Source: Novosphingobium sp. (GTDB lineage Bacteria > Pseudomonadota > Alphaproteobacteria > Sphingomonadales > Sphingomonadaceae). Taken from it: a stretch of DNA of 64,000 nucleotides. The stretch covers positions 1-64,000 of the forward strand of contig JAUYQH010000061.1 of NCBI GenBank assembly GCA_030697365.1. The letters run 5' to 3'. A program made the translations under genes and the position numbers. This document shows, piece after piece, positions 44,660 through 52,735 of this stretch. Every line of letters begins with the position of its first letter. Positions within the stretch are counted from its first letter, which is position 1. Below the pieces are notes generated by a model, which did not search any database, had not been told where the DNA came from, and worked only from the letters and a program-made list of their open reading frames with translations.

Positions 44660-44687
44660 GCCATAGTTACATCCGCCCAGCTGTCAA
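44660..44687 (-). promoter_or_regulatory. Promoter of the DUF4143 gene, possibly leaderless
   Basis: On the minus strand, TTGACA (44682-44687) and a -10-like TATGGC (44660-44665) are 16 bases apart. A start site about seven bases downstream would fall on the A of the ATG (44653). No Shine-Dalgarno sequence is present between the -10 and the start codon. Confidence 0.45.
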
Positions 44688-44816
44688 TTCGAAGCCGTCC
44701 AATTGCCAGTTAATCGGCGTCCAAACGCCACCTCCAAATTGCCAGAAACGTGACTGGCGAATGGTGCAGGACCCATGATCGAATAGCTCAAGCAGGCGTG
44801 AGCAATCCATTCCCGA

Positions 44817-44958
44817 CTAGCCAGTCGAGGCTGCGGAGCTGCCGCTGCCACCGAACCCGGCCATGTCCTGGCGCAACGTCGCCAGTTTGCGAGTCGTGTC
44901 GAGATCGAGGATGATCGGCGAGGTGACGCTGACCGTTCGGAAGATCTGATCAAGCCGC
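44817..44958 (-). pseudogene. Coding-like fragment downstream of the winged-helix gene
   Basis: A minus-strand frame reads LDQIFRTVSVTSPIILDLDT and continues with a Gly/Ser end before a TAG at 44817. It looks like the end of a real protein but has no start codon in phase. It overlaps the stop of the 185-residue gene in another frame. It may be a frameshifted extension of that gene or a decayed neighbour. Confidence 0.3.
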
Positions 44959-45507
44959 GAATAGCTCCCCTTGAGAATGTTTTGCCGACAGGGTCGCCTG
45001 CTTCGTGACAACCGTCTTGCCGAGCGCCGCAAGGACGCCTGGCGGCACCACATAGACCGCATGGCGTCCGCCGCCACGGTTTTCATGATTGGTAGCATAG
45101 CCCGCATAGTGACGCGTCACGAGCCCGGCACGGACAAGGTCCGAGATCGCCCTGCTGACATTGGCGCAGCCTACGGCGAGGACCTGCTCTTCAACTGCAT
45201 GATCGAGACGCGCGGCATCGGCCTCGGAGTTTCCAGTCATCCGATCCTGAAGCGAGGTCGTGACGCGCGCGCGCAGCCCGGCGCGGCGCACGGTTTGTTC
45301 GCTCATGGGAAGAAGCTGGGTGCACAGCCAGTCGCGCAGCAGCATCGTTGCATCTCCCCGCCCGACAAGCGGGCCAGCGCGGCCACAGACGTCGGCAGCT
45401 TCAGCCACGAGTTGGAGGACAAGGAAAGCGTATCGCGGGCGGTTCGATGCTGCAGCCAGCGCCGCGTAGATGGCTCCCACTCCGGAAATGTGTGTTTGGC
45501 CCTGCAT
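44950..45507 (-). CDS. Winged-helix-like protein, 185 residues, unknown
   Basis: A mainly helical protein. Residues 105-165 (ALLDH..VEEQVLAVGCANVSRAISDLVRAGLVTRHYAGYATNHENRGGGRHAVYVVPP) read as a winged helix with a recognition helix (NVSRAISDLVRAG) and a wing, as in MarR-like regulators and some replication proteins. The N-terminal 100 residues are helical. Upstream on the same strand are a tandem GATTCAC motif and, 63 bases from the start, a perfect 16-bp inverted repeat. It is probably a DNA-binding regulator; a role in replication control cannot be excluded. Confidence 0.6.
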   Translation of the reverse strand: MQGQTHISGVGAIYAALAAASNRPRYAFLVLQLVAEAADVCGRAGPLVGRGDATMLLRDWLCTQLLPMSEQTVRRAGLRARVTTSLQDRMTGNSEADAARLDHAVEEQVLAVGCANVSRAISDLVRAGLVTRHYAGYATNHENRGGGRHAVYVVPPGVLAALGKTVVTKQATLSAKHSQGELFAA

Positions 45508-45569
45508 GGACCAGTTTTGAGCACAAAAGGTGAATCTTGTGAATCCCCTTTCGCGCGAGCCATGCGGTT

Positions 45570-45615
45570 TGTCGCTTATGACACTTTACCCTCGGGCAGA
45601 GTGTCATAAGCGACA
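45570..45615. repeat. Perfect 16-bp inverted repeat
   Basis: TGTCGCTTATGACACT (45570-45585) and AGTGTCATAAGCGACA (45600-45615) are exact reverse complements separated by 14 bases. It lies 63 bases upstream of the winged-helix gene. It could be an operator, a replication or recombination site, or a cruciform. Confidence 0.85.
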
Positions 45616-46150
45616 GGCGAAGGGCGAAGAAGCGAACCACTGAACCGCCGATGTCGATAGCCGCACGGATCTCCATCCCATCGCCGAGGTGCGCCAGATG
45701 CTTCGGAGACTGTGACGAACGACAGCATGGAGCTCGACATGGGATGCCAAGGAGCAGTTCCGATAGAGTACTATCCAGGAAACGGCGAAATCACCCTGCC
45801 CACGTTGATCCAAGACCCGGTTGCGCAGAAAGCAAAGCGCCGGGGGCGAGATCGCTCCACCCGAACAGCATGAAAAAGGGGCCGGCTTGCGCCGACCCCA
45901 TGAAAGTTTTGGGAGAGGATGCCTGAAAGGCACCGCCGATATGGGTTGCATTTAGCAATGCTGCAAGTGCGAAATGAACAATGTGGCGTGAAAATTATTC
46001 AACACCACCATGCATGCGGCAGAGTTCCGGGGACCTAGCTTGGCTATGGTCGTTCTCGACCGGCCAAGAAGAATTGGGTAGAATGCCAGGAAATTACTGG
46101 ACGGCCCGCTGGGGCAGAGTCGTCAGGTCGGCTGCCAAGGGTCGCGCGAT
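45616..46150. other. Gene-poor stretch
   Basis: About 530 bases without a gene I can support. The segment 45930-46010 is AT-rich relative to its surroundings. A terminator-like hairpin lies at 45873-45899. Confidence 0.4.
45873..45899 (-). terminator. Minus-strand intrinsic terminator
   Basis: On the minus strand GGGGTCGGC and GCCGGCCCC pair with one mismatch around GCAA and are followed by TTTTT. No minus-strand gene ends close by, so it may end read-through from the RES gene at 46529 or an unannotated RNA. Confidence 0.65.
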
Positions 46151-46339
46151 ATGGAACAAGACCAGAAGATGCCGAGCGCACTTGCCGTCGCACGGGCGCT
46201 GTCGAGCGTGTTGACGGCAAAACTCGCGAATCTCGCCGCGGAGCGCATCGAACTCAGCCGCGACGAAGCAGCTCTGTGTCTTGGCGTGGTCGATGGCATC
46301 GTCGAGAACCTCGAAAGCAAAGCCGAAATCATGATCTGA
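46151..46339 (+). CDS. Small helical protein, 62 residues, unknown
   Basis: It encodes MEQDQKMPSALAVARALSSV ... IELSRDEAALCLGVVDGIVENLESKAEIMI, almost entirely helical and well balanced in charge. The ribosome binding site is weak (AAGGG about 10 bases upstream). It is convergent with the second RES toxin. Protein-like composition is the main support. Confidence 0.4.
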   Translation: MEQDQKMPSALAVARALSSVLTAKLANLAAERIELSRDEAALCLGVVDGIVENLESKAEIMI

Positions 46340-46528
46340 CACCGTCACGGCAAGGCGGGCATTGACCGGGCGACGGCACGGGACATCCCTGTTCCGCACC
46401 GTTTCATTGAGACAGAGCCCGACGATGACGGAAATTCGGGCCGGACTGCAGGTTCTGCGGTTTGCCAGCCAAGCCGGGTTGCGGATCCGGCGAAGGCGCT
46501 GGCTTCGTGGGTGGCGCTTTGGTGGCAC

Positions 46529-47137
46529 TCAAATCAAGGCGACCTGAAAATCATCCAGGATGTCCGCCATGCCCGGCGCGCGCTTCAGGCTTTGATTCCT
46601 GAGCGGTTCGAGCTTGGGCACCGACCTTCCGTAGATCGCGAGGTTGGTCTCGTTGTTGAGACGCGACGGATAGATGATCCCGTCGATGGCCGCAGGATGA
46701 TCGTGAAACACGAGGGACCATTGCCGCGCAAGACCCTGACGGCTGCCTCGCACCACGTCGCTTGGGATGCCCATGCGCACCGGCCCGTCGCCGGTAAGGT
46801 CGAGCAGCCGGAGCGGTTCACGAACCCGGACTTCGGCATAGCACCGATCGTCGAGCTCGGCCTCTTCGACCTCGACCTCCCCCACGATACCGTCCCGGTC
46901 GTCGCGAAGAATGGTCTCGATGAAGCATACCTTCAACGAAGCGCCGAGATAGAGCACGCCAAAGCGGTTGGCTGGCACACGGCGGCGCGGGTCACTGAAG
47001 CGCGTGGGATTCTTCCCGAAGCTCAAGGGGTCGGGGTAGGCCAGCCGGTGAATACGCCCAAATTTCTCACCGACCGCGATTGGCGCGATATCGAGCGTAA
47101 TACGCGAGAACGCAGCCGTCGGCAGAATGCGCGGCAC
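46529..47137 (-). CDS. RES-domain toxin (second copy)
   Basis: A 202-residue RES-domain protein, unrelated in sequence detail to the one at 14554. RES signatures are IHRLAYPDPLSFGKNPTRFSDPRR, FGVLYLGASLKVCFIETILRD (Tyr and Glu of the active site) and the C-terminal DGIIYPSRLNNETNLAIYG. It starts with a GTG that shares one base with the stop of the antitoxin gene. The family degrades NAD+. It appears complete. Confidence 0.85.
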   Translation of the reverse strand: MPRILPTAAFSRITLDIAPIAVGEKFGRIHRLAYPDPLSFGKNPTRFSDPRRRVPANRFGVLYLGASLKVCFIETILRDDRDGIVGEVEVEEAELDDRCYAEVRVREPLRLLDLTGDGPVRMGIPSDVVRGSRQGLARQWSLVFHDHPAAIDGIIYPSRLNNETNLAIYGRSVPKLEPLRNQSLKRAPGMADILDDFQVALI

Positions 47138-47880
47138 TAAGCAAAGTCACCTTGCGCCAGGCTTTCCGCGGCTTGAAGGACCTGCGTCGTCCGTCCGCGC
47201 GTGAGCGCATCCTTTGCAGACGCTCCGTCCAGCACGGAGTGACGCTGGGTGAGGAAGCGATAGACGCCCCACGGGCTGTCGCCCAGCAGCTCGAACAGCT
47301 TGGGAAGCGCATCGAGTGGCTTCCCATCCTCATCGACCTGCCAAGTCGGGAACCGGAACCCCCGCTTGGCGCCGTCTAGCCCAAGCAATTCGTGCTTCTG
47401 GCGGCGCGCGTTCACGGTCACGCGCGATACGCCCAGCCTTTCTGCGAACTGTTCCGCCGTCAGCATGTCGTCCTGATCAAGGATTTCAGCGGCGCGCAAC
47501 CGACCGCGCTCTCTTGCCGCCTTCAAAGCGGCATCGAGGCGATCATCCTTCGCAATTGCAGGTTCGGCCGGCACCGCTCTCGGCAAGGGTGCGATCTCCG
47601 GATTGCCGGCGGAGTCGATCATGACGGTGAAACCGCCTGCACGGCCGCTCTTGCGGCTTCGCTCAATCGTCTGGCCGAACGTCTCCATCAGGCTCGTGAT
47701 CGTCGATTGGCGAGCCGACAAGGTCTTGAAAACGGCGGGCGTGACTGCGATGGCGACCGTGCCAACCTTCGAAGTGGCCGGGCCTTTTTGGATGAACATC
47801 TGGCCGGTCACTGCAGAACGCAGACCGCGTCCCGCTTTCGGCGCCTTGGCCTTGGGTCGGGCAGGTTTGGCATTTGCCAT
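47137..47880 (-). CDS. HTH antitoxin of the second RES pair, N-terminally extended
   Basis: A 247-residue protein, about twice the length of usual RES antitoxins. The N-terminal 110 residues are basic then mixed (ARPKAKAPKAGRGLRSAVTG ... GGFTVMIDSAGNPEIAPLP). A helix-turn-helix follows (TAEQFAERLGVSRVTVNARRQ, about 141-161), and then a C-terminal domain resembling MbcA/ParS toxin-binding regions (LPKLFELLGDSPWGVYRFLTQRHSVLDGASAKDALTRG). GGAAGGAG lies just upstream of the ATG. Gene order and one-base overlap with the RES toxin make the assignment firm; the extra N-terminal part is of unknown role. Confidence 0.82.
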   Translation of the reverse strand: MANAKPARPKAKAPKAGRGLRSAVTGQMFIQKGPATSKVGTVAIAVTPAVFKTLSARQSTITSLMETFGQTIERSRKSGRAGGFTVMIDSAGNPEIAPLPRAVPAEPAIAKDDRLDAALKAARERGRLRAAEILDQDDMLTAEQFAERLGVSRVTVNARRQKHELLGLDGAKRGFRFPTWQVDEDGKPLDALPKLFELLGDSPWGVYRFLTQRHSVLDGASAKDALTRGRTTQVLQAAESLAQGDFA

Positions 47881-47900
47881 CGGAATCTCCTTCCATGGGC

Positions 47901-47940
47901 AAGATGGCGATCGCGCGTAAACTTGTCAATCCCGATAAGT
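47901..47940 (-). promoter_or_regulatory. Promoter and operator of the second RES pair
   Basis: On the minus strand a consensus TTGACA (47924-47929) and a weak -10 CATCTT (47901-47906) are 17 bases apart. An inverted repeat, ACTTGTC (47921-47927) and GATAAGT (47934-47940), overlaps the -35 with one mismatch. This fits autorepression by the antitoxin. Confidence 0.5.
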
Positions 47941-48013
47941 TCGTAAAGGAGTTCTTCCACCACTTGCTTTGGCACAAACGCGCTCTTGATGCCGAGGCAG
48001 ACACCCGAATAGG

Positions 48014-48886
48014 TCAGAAACGGGCGTCCCGATGGGGCATGAAAATCATCTGCGCCTGCCGGTAGGAAGTGGGACGCGGCGCCGACCTCACCTGAGGCCC
48101 AACACCCGTCCAGGTCGACATGATCGTGCGCACATAAGCTTGTGTTTCAGCAATCCGCGGCACCTGCCGGCGACGCTCGACCCGCCCTGGACCAGCATTG
48201 TATGCGGCAAGCGCCAGATCGTAGCGGCCAAAGCGGTCGACTTGCTGCTTGAGATAGCGCGCGCCGCCCCGGATGTTTTCGCGCAAGCTGTATGGATCGA
48301 CCCCCAGTTGCCGGGCAGTACCGGGCATCAACTGCGCCAGACCCAACGCCCCCTTGGGCGACACCGCCGTCGGCCGATAGCGGCTCTCTTGCATGATCAG
48401 TGCATCGAACAGCCCGACCGGAAGACCGAACTCGCATGCGGCCTGATGAATGAGAGGAAAGATCGTGCGGCGGCGGTCTTCAGCCGCACGGCCGAAGTCG
48501 AAAGTTGCCTGATAGGCCGGCGCGGCGCAGGCGTCATGAGCCAGTGTGGTGGTCGTAGCGAACAGAGGCGTAATCGGGCGCGCCGCGATCGCGTAGGCAA
48601 GAAAGGGATTGCCCAGTGTGCGCAGACCAAGGCCAGCGGTTGGCAGCACCACGCCAGGTGCCGAATTTGCTCGATCGATGGGGGCGCCGGTGAACTGACT
48701 GGCCATCGCGCGGGACACGGCGGAAAGCTCTTCCGAGGTCTGCGGCACCGGATCGGAAACGGCAGGCGAAGGCGTCGGTCGAGAGAAATCTAGCAGTACG
48801 ACCGCGCGCTTGGCTTTTGCTGCAACCGGGTTCGCTATGCCGAGCGCCAATGCAATCCCCGCGATAGTCGCTCCTAATCTTGCCAT
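48014..48886 (-). CDS. Lytic transglycosylase (VirB1/TrbN-like) of the transfer system
   Basis: A 290-residue exported protein. A signal peptide spans residues 1-23 (ATIAGIALALGIANPVAAKA). The C-terminal 150 residues are an SLT goose-type lysozyme domain with the catalytic Glu at 167 (IMQESRYRP), then ALGLAQLMPGTARQLGV, NIRGGARYLKQQ and LALAAYNAGPGRV. It cuts peptidoglycan to let the pilus channel through. It is separated from traG by a plus-strand small gene, but F-type systems often carry such an enzyme nearby. A housekeeping transglycosylase is less likely in this context. Confidence 0.88.
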   Translation of the reverse strand: MARLGATIAGIALALGIANPVAAKAKRAVVLLDFSRPTPSPAVSDPVPQTSEELSAVSRAMASQFTGAPIDRANSAPGVVLPTAGLGLRTLGNPFLAYAIAARPITPLFATTTTLAHDACAAPAYQATFDFGRAAEDRRRTIFPLIHQAACEFGLPVGLFDALIMQESRYRPTAVSPKGALGLAQLMPGTARQLGVDPYSLRENIRGGARYLKQQVDRFGRYDLALAAYNAGPGRVERRRQVPRIAETQAYVRTIMSTWTGVGPQVRSAPRPTSYRQAQMIFMPHRDARF

Positions 48887-49266
48887 TTCCCGTCCCCTGC
48901 GAATGATTGTTGATTGACGCTCAGGTCTGGGTCAGCGCCCCGGCGACCGCCACCGAGCTACGGTTCGATCGCACCCGTGCCGATACCGAGCCGCTGGAGA
49001 GCCGCCGCCTCGCCGCGCTGGCGCCATTTCCATCAAGGCGCGAAACTGCGAAGGTAAGGCTTCGAGACAAGGACCCTGTTCCGTCGGTTCCTCGACGAGG
49101 GCGATAGTGCACGGCGGCTTGTCGCAGGCCGCTTGCCGCGATGCCTCGTCGATTGCGTCCCGCCGACCCCAAGCTTTTGAGTGCGGGCCGACACCGAGAG
49201 GAGCACACCGGAAATTGCCGGCACGTGAGCGCCCCGGCGGGACCGAAGTGGTTGAATTCTGAGTGT
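48887..49266. other. Non-coding stretch
   Basis: About 380 bases between the divergent transglycosylase and small membrane protein genes. I see no supported gene here, only short random frames. Confidence 0.4.
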
Positions 49267-49295
49267 TTGCGACAAATTCCGAAAAATGCTAGTAT
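49267..49295 (+). promoter_or_regulatory. Promoter of the small membrane protein gene
   Basis: TTGCGA (49267-49272), a 17-base spacer and an extended -10 TGC-TAGTAT (49287-49295) lie 18 bases before the start codon of the 65-residue protein. The region is AT-rich compared with its surroundings. Confidence 0.6.
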
Positions 49296-49312
49296 AGGGG
49301 CGGAGAAAAGAT

Positions 49313-49510
49313 ATGAGTCTTCCGCCATGGCAAGATCCGGGAAATCCCGGAAATCCAAACAGTGTCGCATTCCAGCAGATGCTCCAACAACTCCATGTCG
49401 CTGACGGCGTTAATGACGACGAGTCGAATCTCGTCGAACATCCATTTGCAGCGTGGATTTTACTTGGACTTTTTGGCGGCGTTGTCATTGTGAACCTGCT
49501 CATTATGTAG
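49313..49510 (+). CDS. Small membrane protein convergent with traG, 65 residues
   Basis: It starts MSLPPWQDPGNPGNPNSVAFQQM, has a polar middle (ADGVNDDESNLVEHP) and ends in one transmembrane helix (AAWILLGLFGGVVIVNLLIM). A GGAGAAAAG ribosome binding site and a good extended -10 promoter precede it. Its stop lies one base from the traG stop on the other strand. Its place in the transfer region, its size and its single anchor would suit an entry-exclusion or regulatory membrane protein. That is inference from context only. Confidence 0.6.
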   Translation: MSLPPWQDPGNPGNPNSVAFQQMLQQLHVADGVNDDESNLVEHPFAAWILLGLFGGVVIVNLLIM

Positions 49511-49511
49511 C

Positions 49512-52500
49512 TTATTTCCGCCGCTTCGGCTTCGGATCATATTCGACGTGAAGATGATTGTTGGAGGGATTTTTGCGGGAAGTCTCAAAATCGACGTCGT
49601 AATCCGGGCCTAACGCTTGTTGCACCCGAACCTCCAATTGCTGGCCCTGCGCCACGGATATGTTTCTGCCCCTGAAATCCAGCGCTTTACCGTCGGGATG
49701 CAGGGTGCCGGGCGCGGTGTGCACACCATCCTGGGCTGAGGTGATGACCGGCCTCGGCAGGCCCAGATCGCGGCTTGCAGCAGCAACGCTGGAAATCGCC
49801 GGGAGCATCGATCTGTCGAGCGAGGTGATGCGACTTCCATGATCGACGGACATGCCCTGGGCGCGAACGTAGTTGGTCGCATCGACGGTCGAACCTTGGG
49901 TGAACAGTTGCCCGATACCAGGCATCGTCGTGATGAGTGTCGCGTGCTGTGCAGCCTTCACGTCGCCGAACAGGGCATCGCCGCGCCGGTGAATATCGCC
50001 ATTGCTGAAATTGGTGTCCCGCTGATGGAAATCCATGCGCTCGTTGGCGGCCCCGATCCGGTCGCCGACGAGGCCACTCAAAGCGGCATCGCGCGAGTCA
50101 GACACGACAGCGACTTGCGGACCGACAGCATCGACCTCGCCCATCTGCGACCGCCCCCAGGCCTGGACACCGGCAGCAGAGACCGACGAGGGGTTGGCGA
50201 TGCTTCCTGCTCCAAGCGGACCGACCGGGCCAAGGTCGCGTTGCATGTCCTCGACGTACGACCGCTGAAATCGATCCTCAAGTACGTCTCGCGCATCGCG
50301 CTGGGGGCCCTGCGTGCGGCCGCCGTCGAGATCGACGTCGCGCATCCAGGTGGTGTATCCGCTGTCCCGGAGCCCGGGGTTCTTCGCCATTTCGGCAGAC
50401 ACGAAACTCTGCCAGTTCTGGCTGTAATCGCGACTGGACTGGAACCCGCCCGAATCTATCTCGCTGACCTGGCGCTCATAGCGCTTGCCGCTTTCCTCAA
50501 GACGGCCGGCCTCGAGCGTGTGTCCGCGCGCCTCGGTGAGGCTGGCGTCGCGTCGCTGCGACAAGCCTTCGAGTTCGGAGCTGCCGCTAGTCGACGCCGC
50601 GCGGAAAAAGCTCTCGCGCGAACGGGTCGCGTTATCGCTGGTGCTTTCCGCATTGAGGAAGTCGAGCCCCTTTGAAATTCTCTCGTTGACGCTCGTGCCG
50701 TCCACGCGATTCCGAGACTCTTGGCTCAGAACAGTTGCGCCGATACCAAGTGACCCGGCCCCTACTTTCGAGCCAAGACCCAAATTGCCATTTCCTTGGG
50801 CATAGGAATAACGAGAAAGCTCGTCCGCAGCGCGGCGATCGAAGCCATACTCGTTGACCAGACGGTCGGACCAGCTGCGGGTCAGATTCTGCGATTGCGA
50901 AAGCGCATCCTGCATCTGCTGGCCGGTGGTGGTTTCGCTGCCGCGCGAGGTCTGCGCGGTGTTGAAAATCTGGCTCCCCAAGGTGTTGGCGGCCGAAAAG
51001 GATTCGCTCGCCATCTCGCGGTGCTGGCTCGCCTGGTTCTGGAACTCGCCAACCGTTTCACGCATCTCCCCAAGGTTGCTGCGGGTGAAGCTGGGCTTCC
51101 ATTCGAAGCTCGAAATCGCCGACTGCTGGTTGGTGGTGACAGATCCGTCGCCTTGCATGGTCGAGATGGTGCCGTTCGACTGCCGGAACGCAAAGGCCGG
51201 CGCGCCGCTTGAGAAACTGGGCTGCGTACTCCACTGGTCACGGCTTTGGGTGTTGATCGTCGAATTGGCGAGGCTGGCGTTGCCATAGGCGTAGTTGCCG
51301 GTTGTGGCTTCGAGCGCGGCGGCCTCGGCCGCGTTCTGGCTTGGCGCCAGAAAGCTGGTCGCATGGCTCGAGATGGCCATCGCTCCGCGAGCCATGCCGG
51401 CGGCAAGAAACGGGATCGTCGCGATCATGTAGCCTGCGAGCGTCGCCGTCTCATCGTTGATCGCGCCGATCCCGGCAAAGTTTCCGAGTGTGGCGCCGCC
51501 GTTTGCGACCGCGAGACCAGCTGACAGGCCCTTGCTCATCAGGATCATGTGCAGGACGACATAGAGCGGCCCCCAGGCCGCAAGGTAGAAGAACCCGGTT
51601 AGATAGCCCCTGAGCGCTCCGACCCCCGTCTTGGGCAGCAAGAACAGCGGGAAGATGACCGGGAACATCGCGTAAAAGACGACGGTCAGGACGATGTTGA
51701 GGATTGGCACCCATTTCATCGCGCCTTGGGCGATCGCCGAATAGGTGTTGCGCGTCTGAAGGTCGGCCCGGGTCGCGGCAAAACTGTCGATCGCGGCCGA
51801 GCCGGTTCCCCCCGACATATCATCGCGCGCTTGCATGAAGGCGTTGATTGCGAGGCTCTGGCGCATGATGGCGAGCGCATTGGAGGCGTTCGCGGTAAAT
51901 GCATTGTAGGTCACAGGAAGATCGGCCGCCAGCTTGGCCTGGGCCACGGCGTTGCTCAGATTGGGGTAGAGAGACTTGGCCCATCTCGGCTGAAAACCAT
52001 TGATGAATGTGGTCCACTGCGGGGTGAGCGCGGCGTAGGCGTCCCGGCAGGTGACGATGGCCGTCGTCGTGGTGGAACCCGGCCCCGTTCCGGTTCGCGT
52101 GATGAAAGGTTGCGCGCGCGCGGGACTGCCTAGACCAAGATCGCTCCACAAGTCGGCCGAGCCCGCGAGCCCCTCCATCGACTTGGCTCCAAGCAAGACG
52201 TCATAGAAGACGCAGCGCTTCATGTGCTCGTTGATGTTGGCCGCGAACTCGGGATCGGTGATGCGGATCTGCCGGGTGGCCTCCAGCAGCTTGGAGCCAT
52301 AGACGATCCCGTTGTTCGAATATGCGAGCTGGGCGGGCATGACGAACACGGTCTCGGCTTCGCGGGTCAGATAGTCACCGATCTGGCTTGTAAAGCTGGC
52401 GATGACACCAAGGCCGAGCGGCACATTGGCGACGACCGAGGGAGCCAAGCTCGGATTGATCCGGTCCGTCACCTTGAGCGTCACGGTCGGGACCATCAGG

Positions 52501-52709
52501 CACAGATAGATCAGGGTCGATTGAAGAAACCAGTTGAACCAGGCGCGCCAGTCGAGGCTGAAGGCGACGATCAGCAGGGTGTAGATCAGCCCCATCACCA
52601 TGACGACCCGGATCATCGACTTGTAACCGCCGCCGCCGGTCCAGGCCGCAACCGCGTTCATCACGTTGACGATCTGTTCGCCGCCCCCGATCGTGAAGAG
52701 CTCCAACAT
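49512..52709 (-). CDS. traG: TraG mating-pair stabilisation protein with a C-terminal M15-like peptidase domain
   Basis: A 1065-residue TraG. The N-terminal 450 residues form the multi-spanning TraG_N region (MLELFTIGGGEQIVNVMNAVAAWTGGGGYKSMIRVVMVMGLIYTLLI ... VFYAMFPVIFPLFLLPKTGVG), which in F takes part in pilus assembly and mating-pair stabilisation. A long polar, Ser/Gln-rich periplasmic region follows. The last 70 residues look like a LAS/M15 zinc peptidase (GTLHPDGKALDFRG with H1004 and D1011, and NNHLHVEYD with H1052 and H1054), the fold of peptidoglycan DD-peptidases. The start has GGGAG upstream. Confidence 0.88.
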   Translation of the reverse strand: MLELFTIGGGEQIVNVMNAVAAWTGGGGYKSMIRVVMVMGLIYTLLIVAFSLDWRAWFNWFLQSTLIYLCLMVPTVTLKVTDRINPSLAPSVVANVPLGLGVIASFTSQIGDYLTREAETVFVMPAQLAYSNNGIVYGSKLLEATRQIRITDPEFAANINEHMKRCVFYDVLLGAKSMEGLAGSADLWSDLGLGSPARAQPFITRTGTGPGSTTTTAIVTCRDAYAALTPQWTTFINGFQPRWAKSLYPNLSNAVAQAKLAADLPVTYNAFTANASNALAIMRQSLAINAFMQARDDMSGGTGSAAIDSFAATRADLQTRNTYSAIAQGAMKWVPILNIVLTVVFYAMFPVIFPLFLLPKTGVGALRGYLTGFFYLAAWGPLYVVLHMILMSKGLSAGLAVANGGATLGNFAGIGAINDETATLAGYMIATIPFLAAGMARGAMAISSHATSFLAPSQNAAEAAALEATTGNYAYGNASLANSTINTQSRDQWSTQPSFSSGAPAFAFRQSNGTISTMQGDGSVTTNQQSAISSFEWKPSFTRSNLGEMRETVGEFQNQASQHREMASESFSAANTLGSQIFNTAQTSRGSETTTGQQMQDALSQSQNLTRSWSDRLVNEYGFDRRAADELSRYSYAQGNGNLGLGSKVGAGSLGIGATVLSQESRNRVDGTSVNERISKGLDFLNAESTSDNATRSRESFFRAASTSGSSELEGLSQRRDASLTEARGHTLEAGRLEESGKRYERQVSEIDSGGFQSSRDYSQNWQSFVSAEMAKNPGLRDSGYTTWMRDVDLDGGRTQGPQRDARDVLEDRFQRSYVEDMQRDLGPVGPLGAGSIANPSSVSAAGVQAWGRSQMGEVDAVGPQVAVVSDSRDAALSGLVGDRIGAANERMDFHQRDTNFSNGDIHRRGDALFGDVKAAQHATLITTMPGIGQLFTQGSTVDATNYVRAQGMSVDHGSRITSLDRSMLPAISSVAAASRDLGLPRPVITSAQDGVHTAPGTLHPDGKALDFRGRNISVAQGQQLEVRVQQALGPDYDVDFETSRKNPSNNHLHVEYDPKPKRRK

Positions 52710-52735
52710 CGCCGTCTCCCTCCCCTCCCCTCGGC

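Noticed and set aside
46094..46528. 144-codon minus-strand frame opposite the small helical protein
   Set aside because: The plus-strand frame has the more natural composition; this one looks like its shadow.
48921..49503. Two minus-strand frames between traG and the transglycosylase
   Set aside because: Ser/Arg/Cys-rich without motifs, crossing a good plus-strand promoter and gene.
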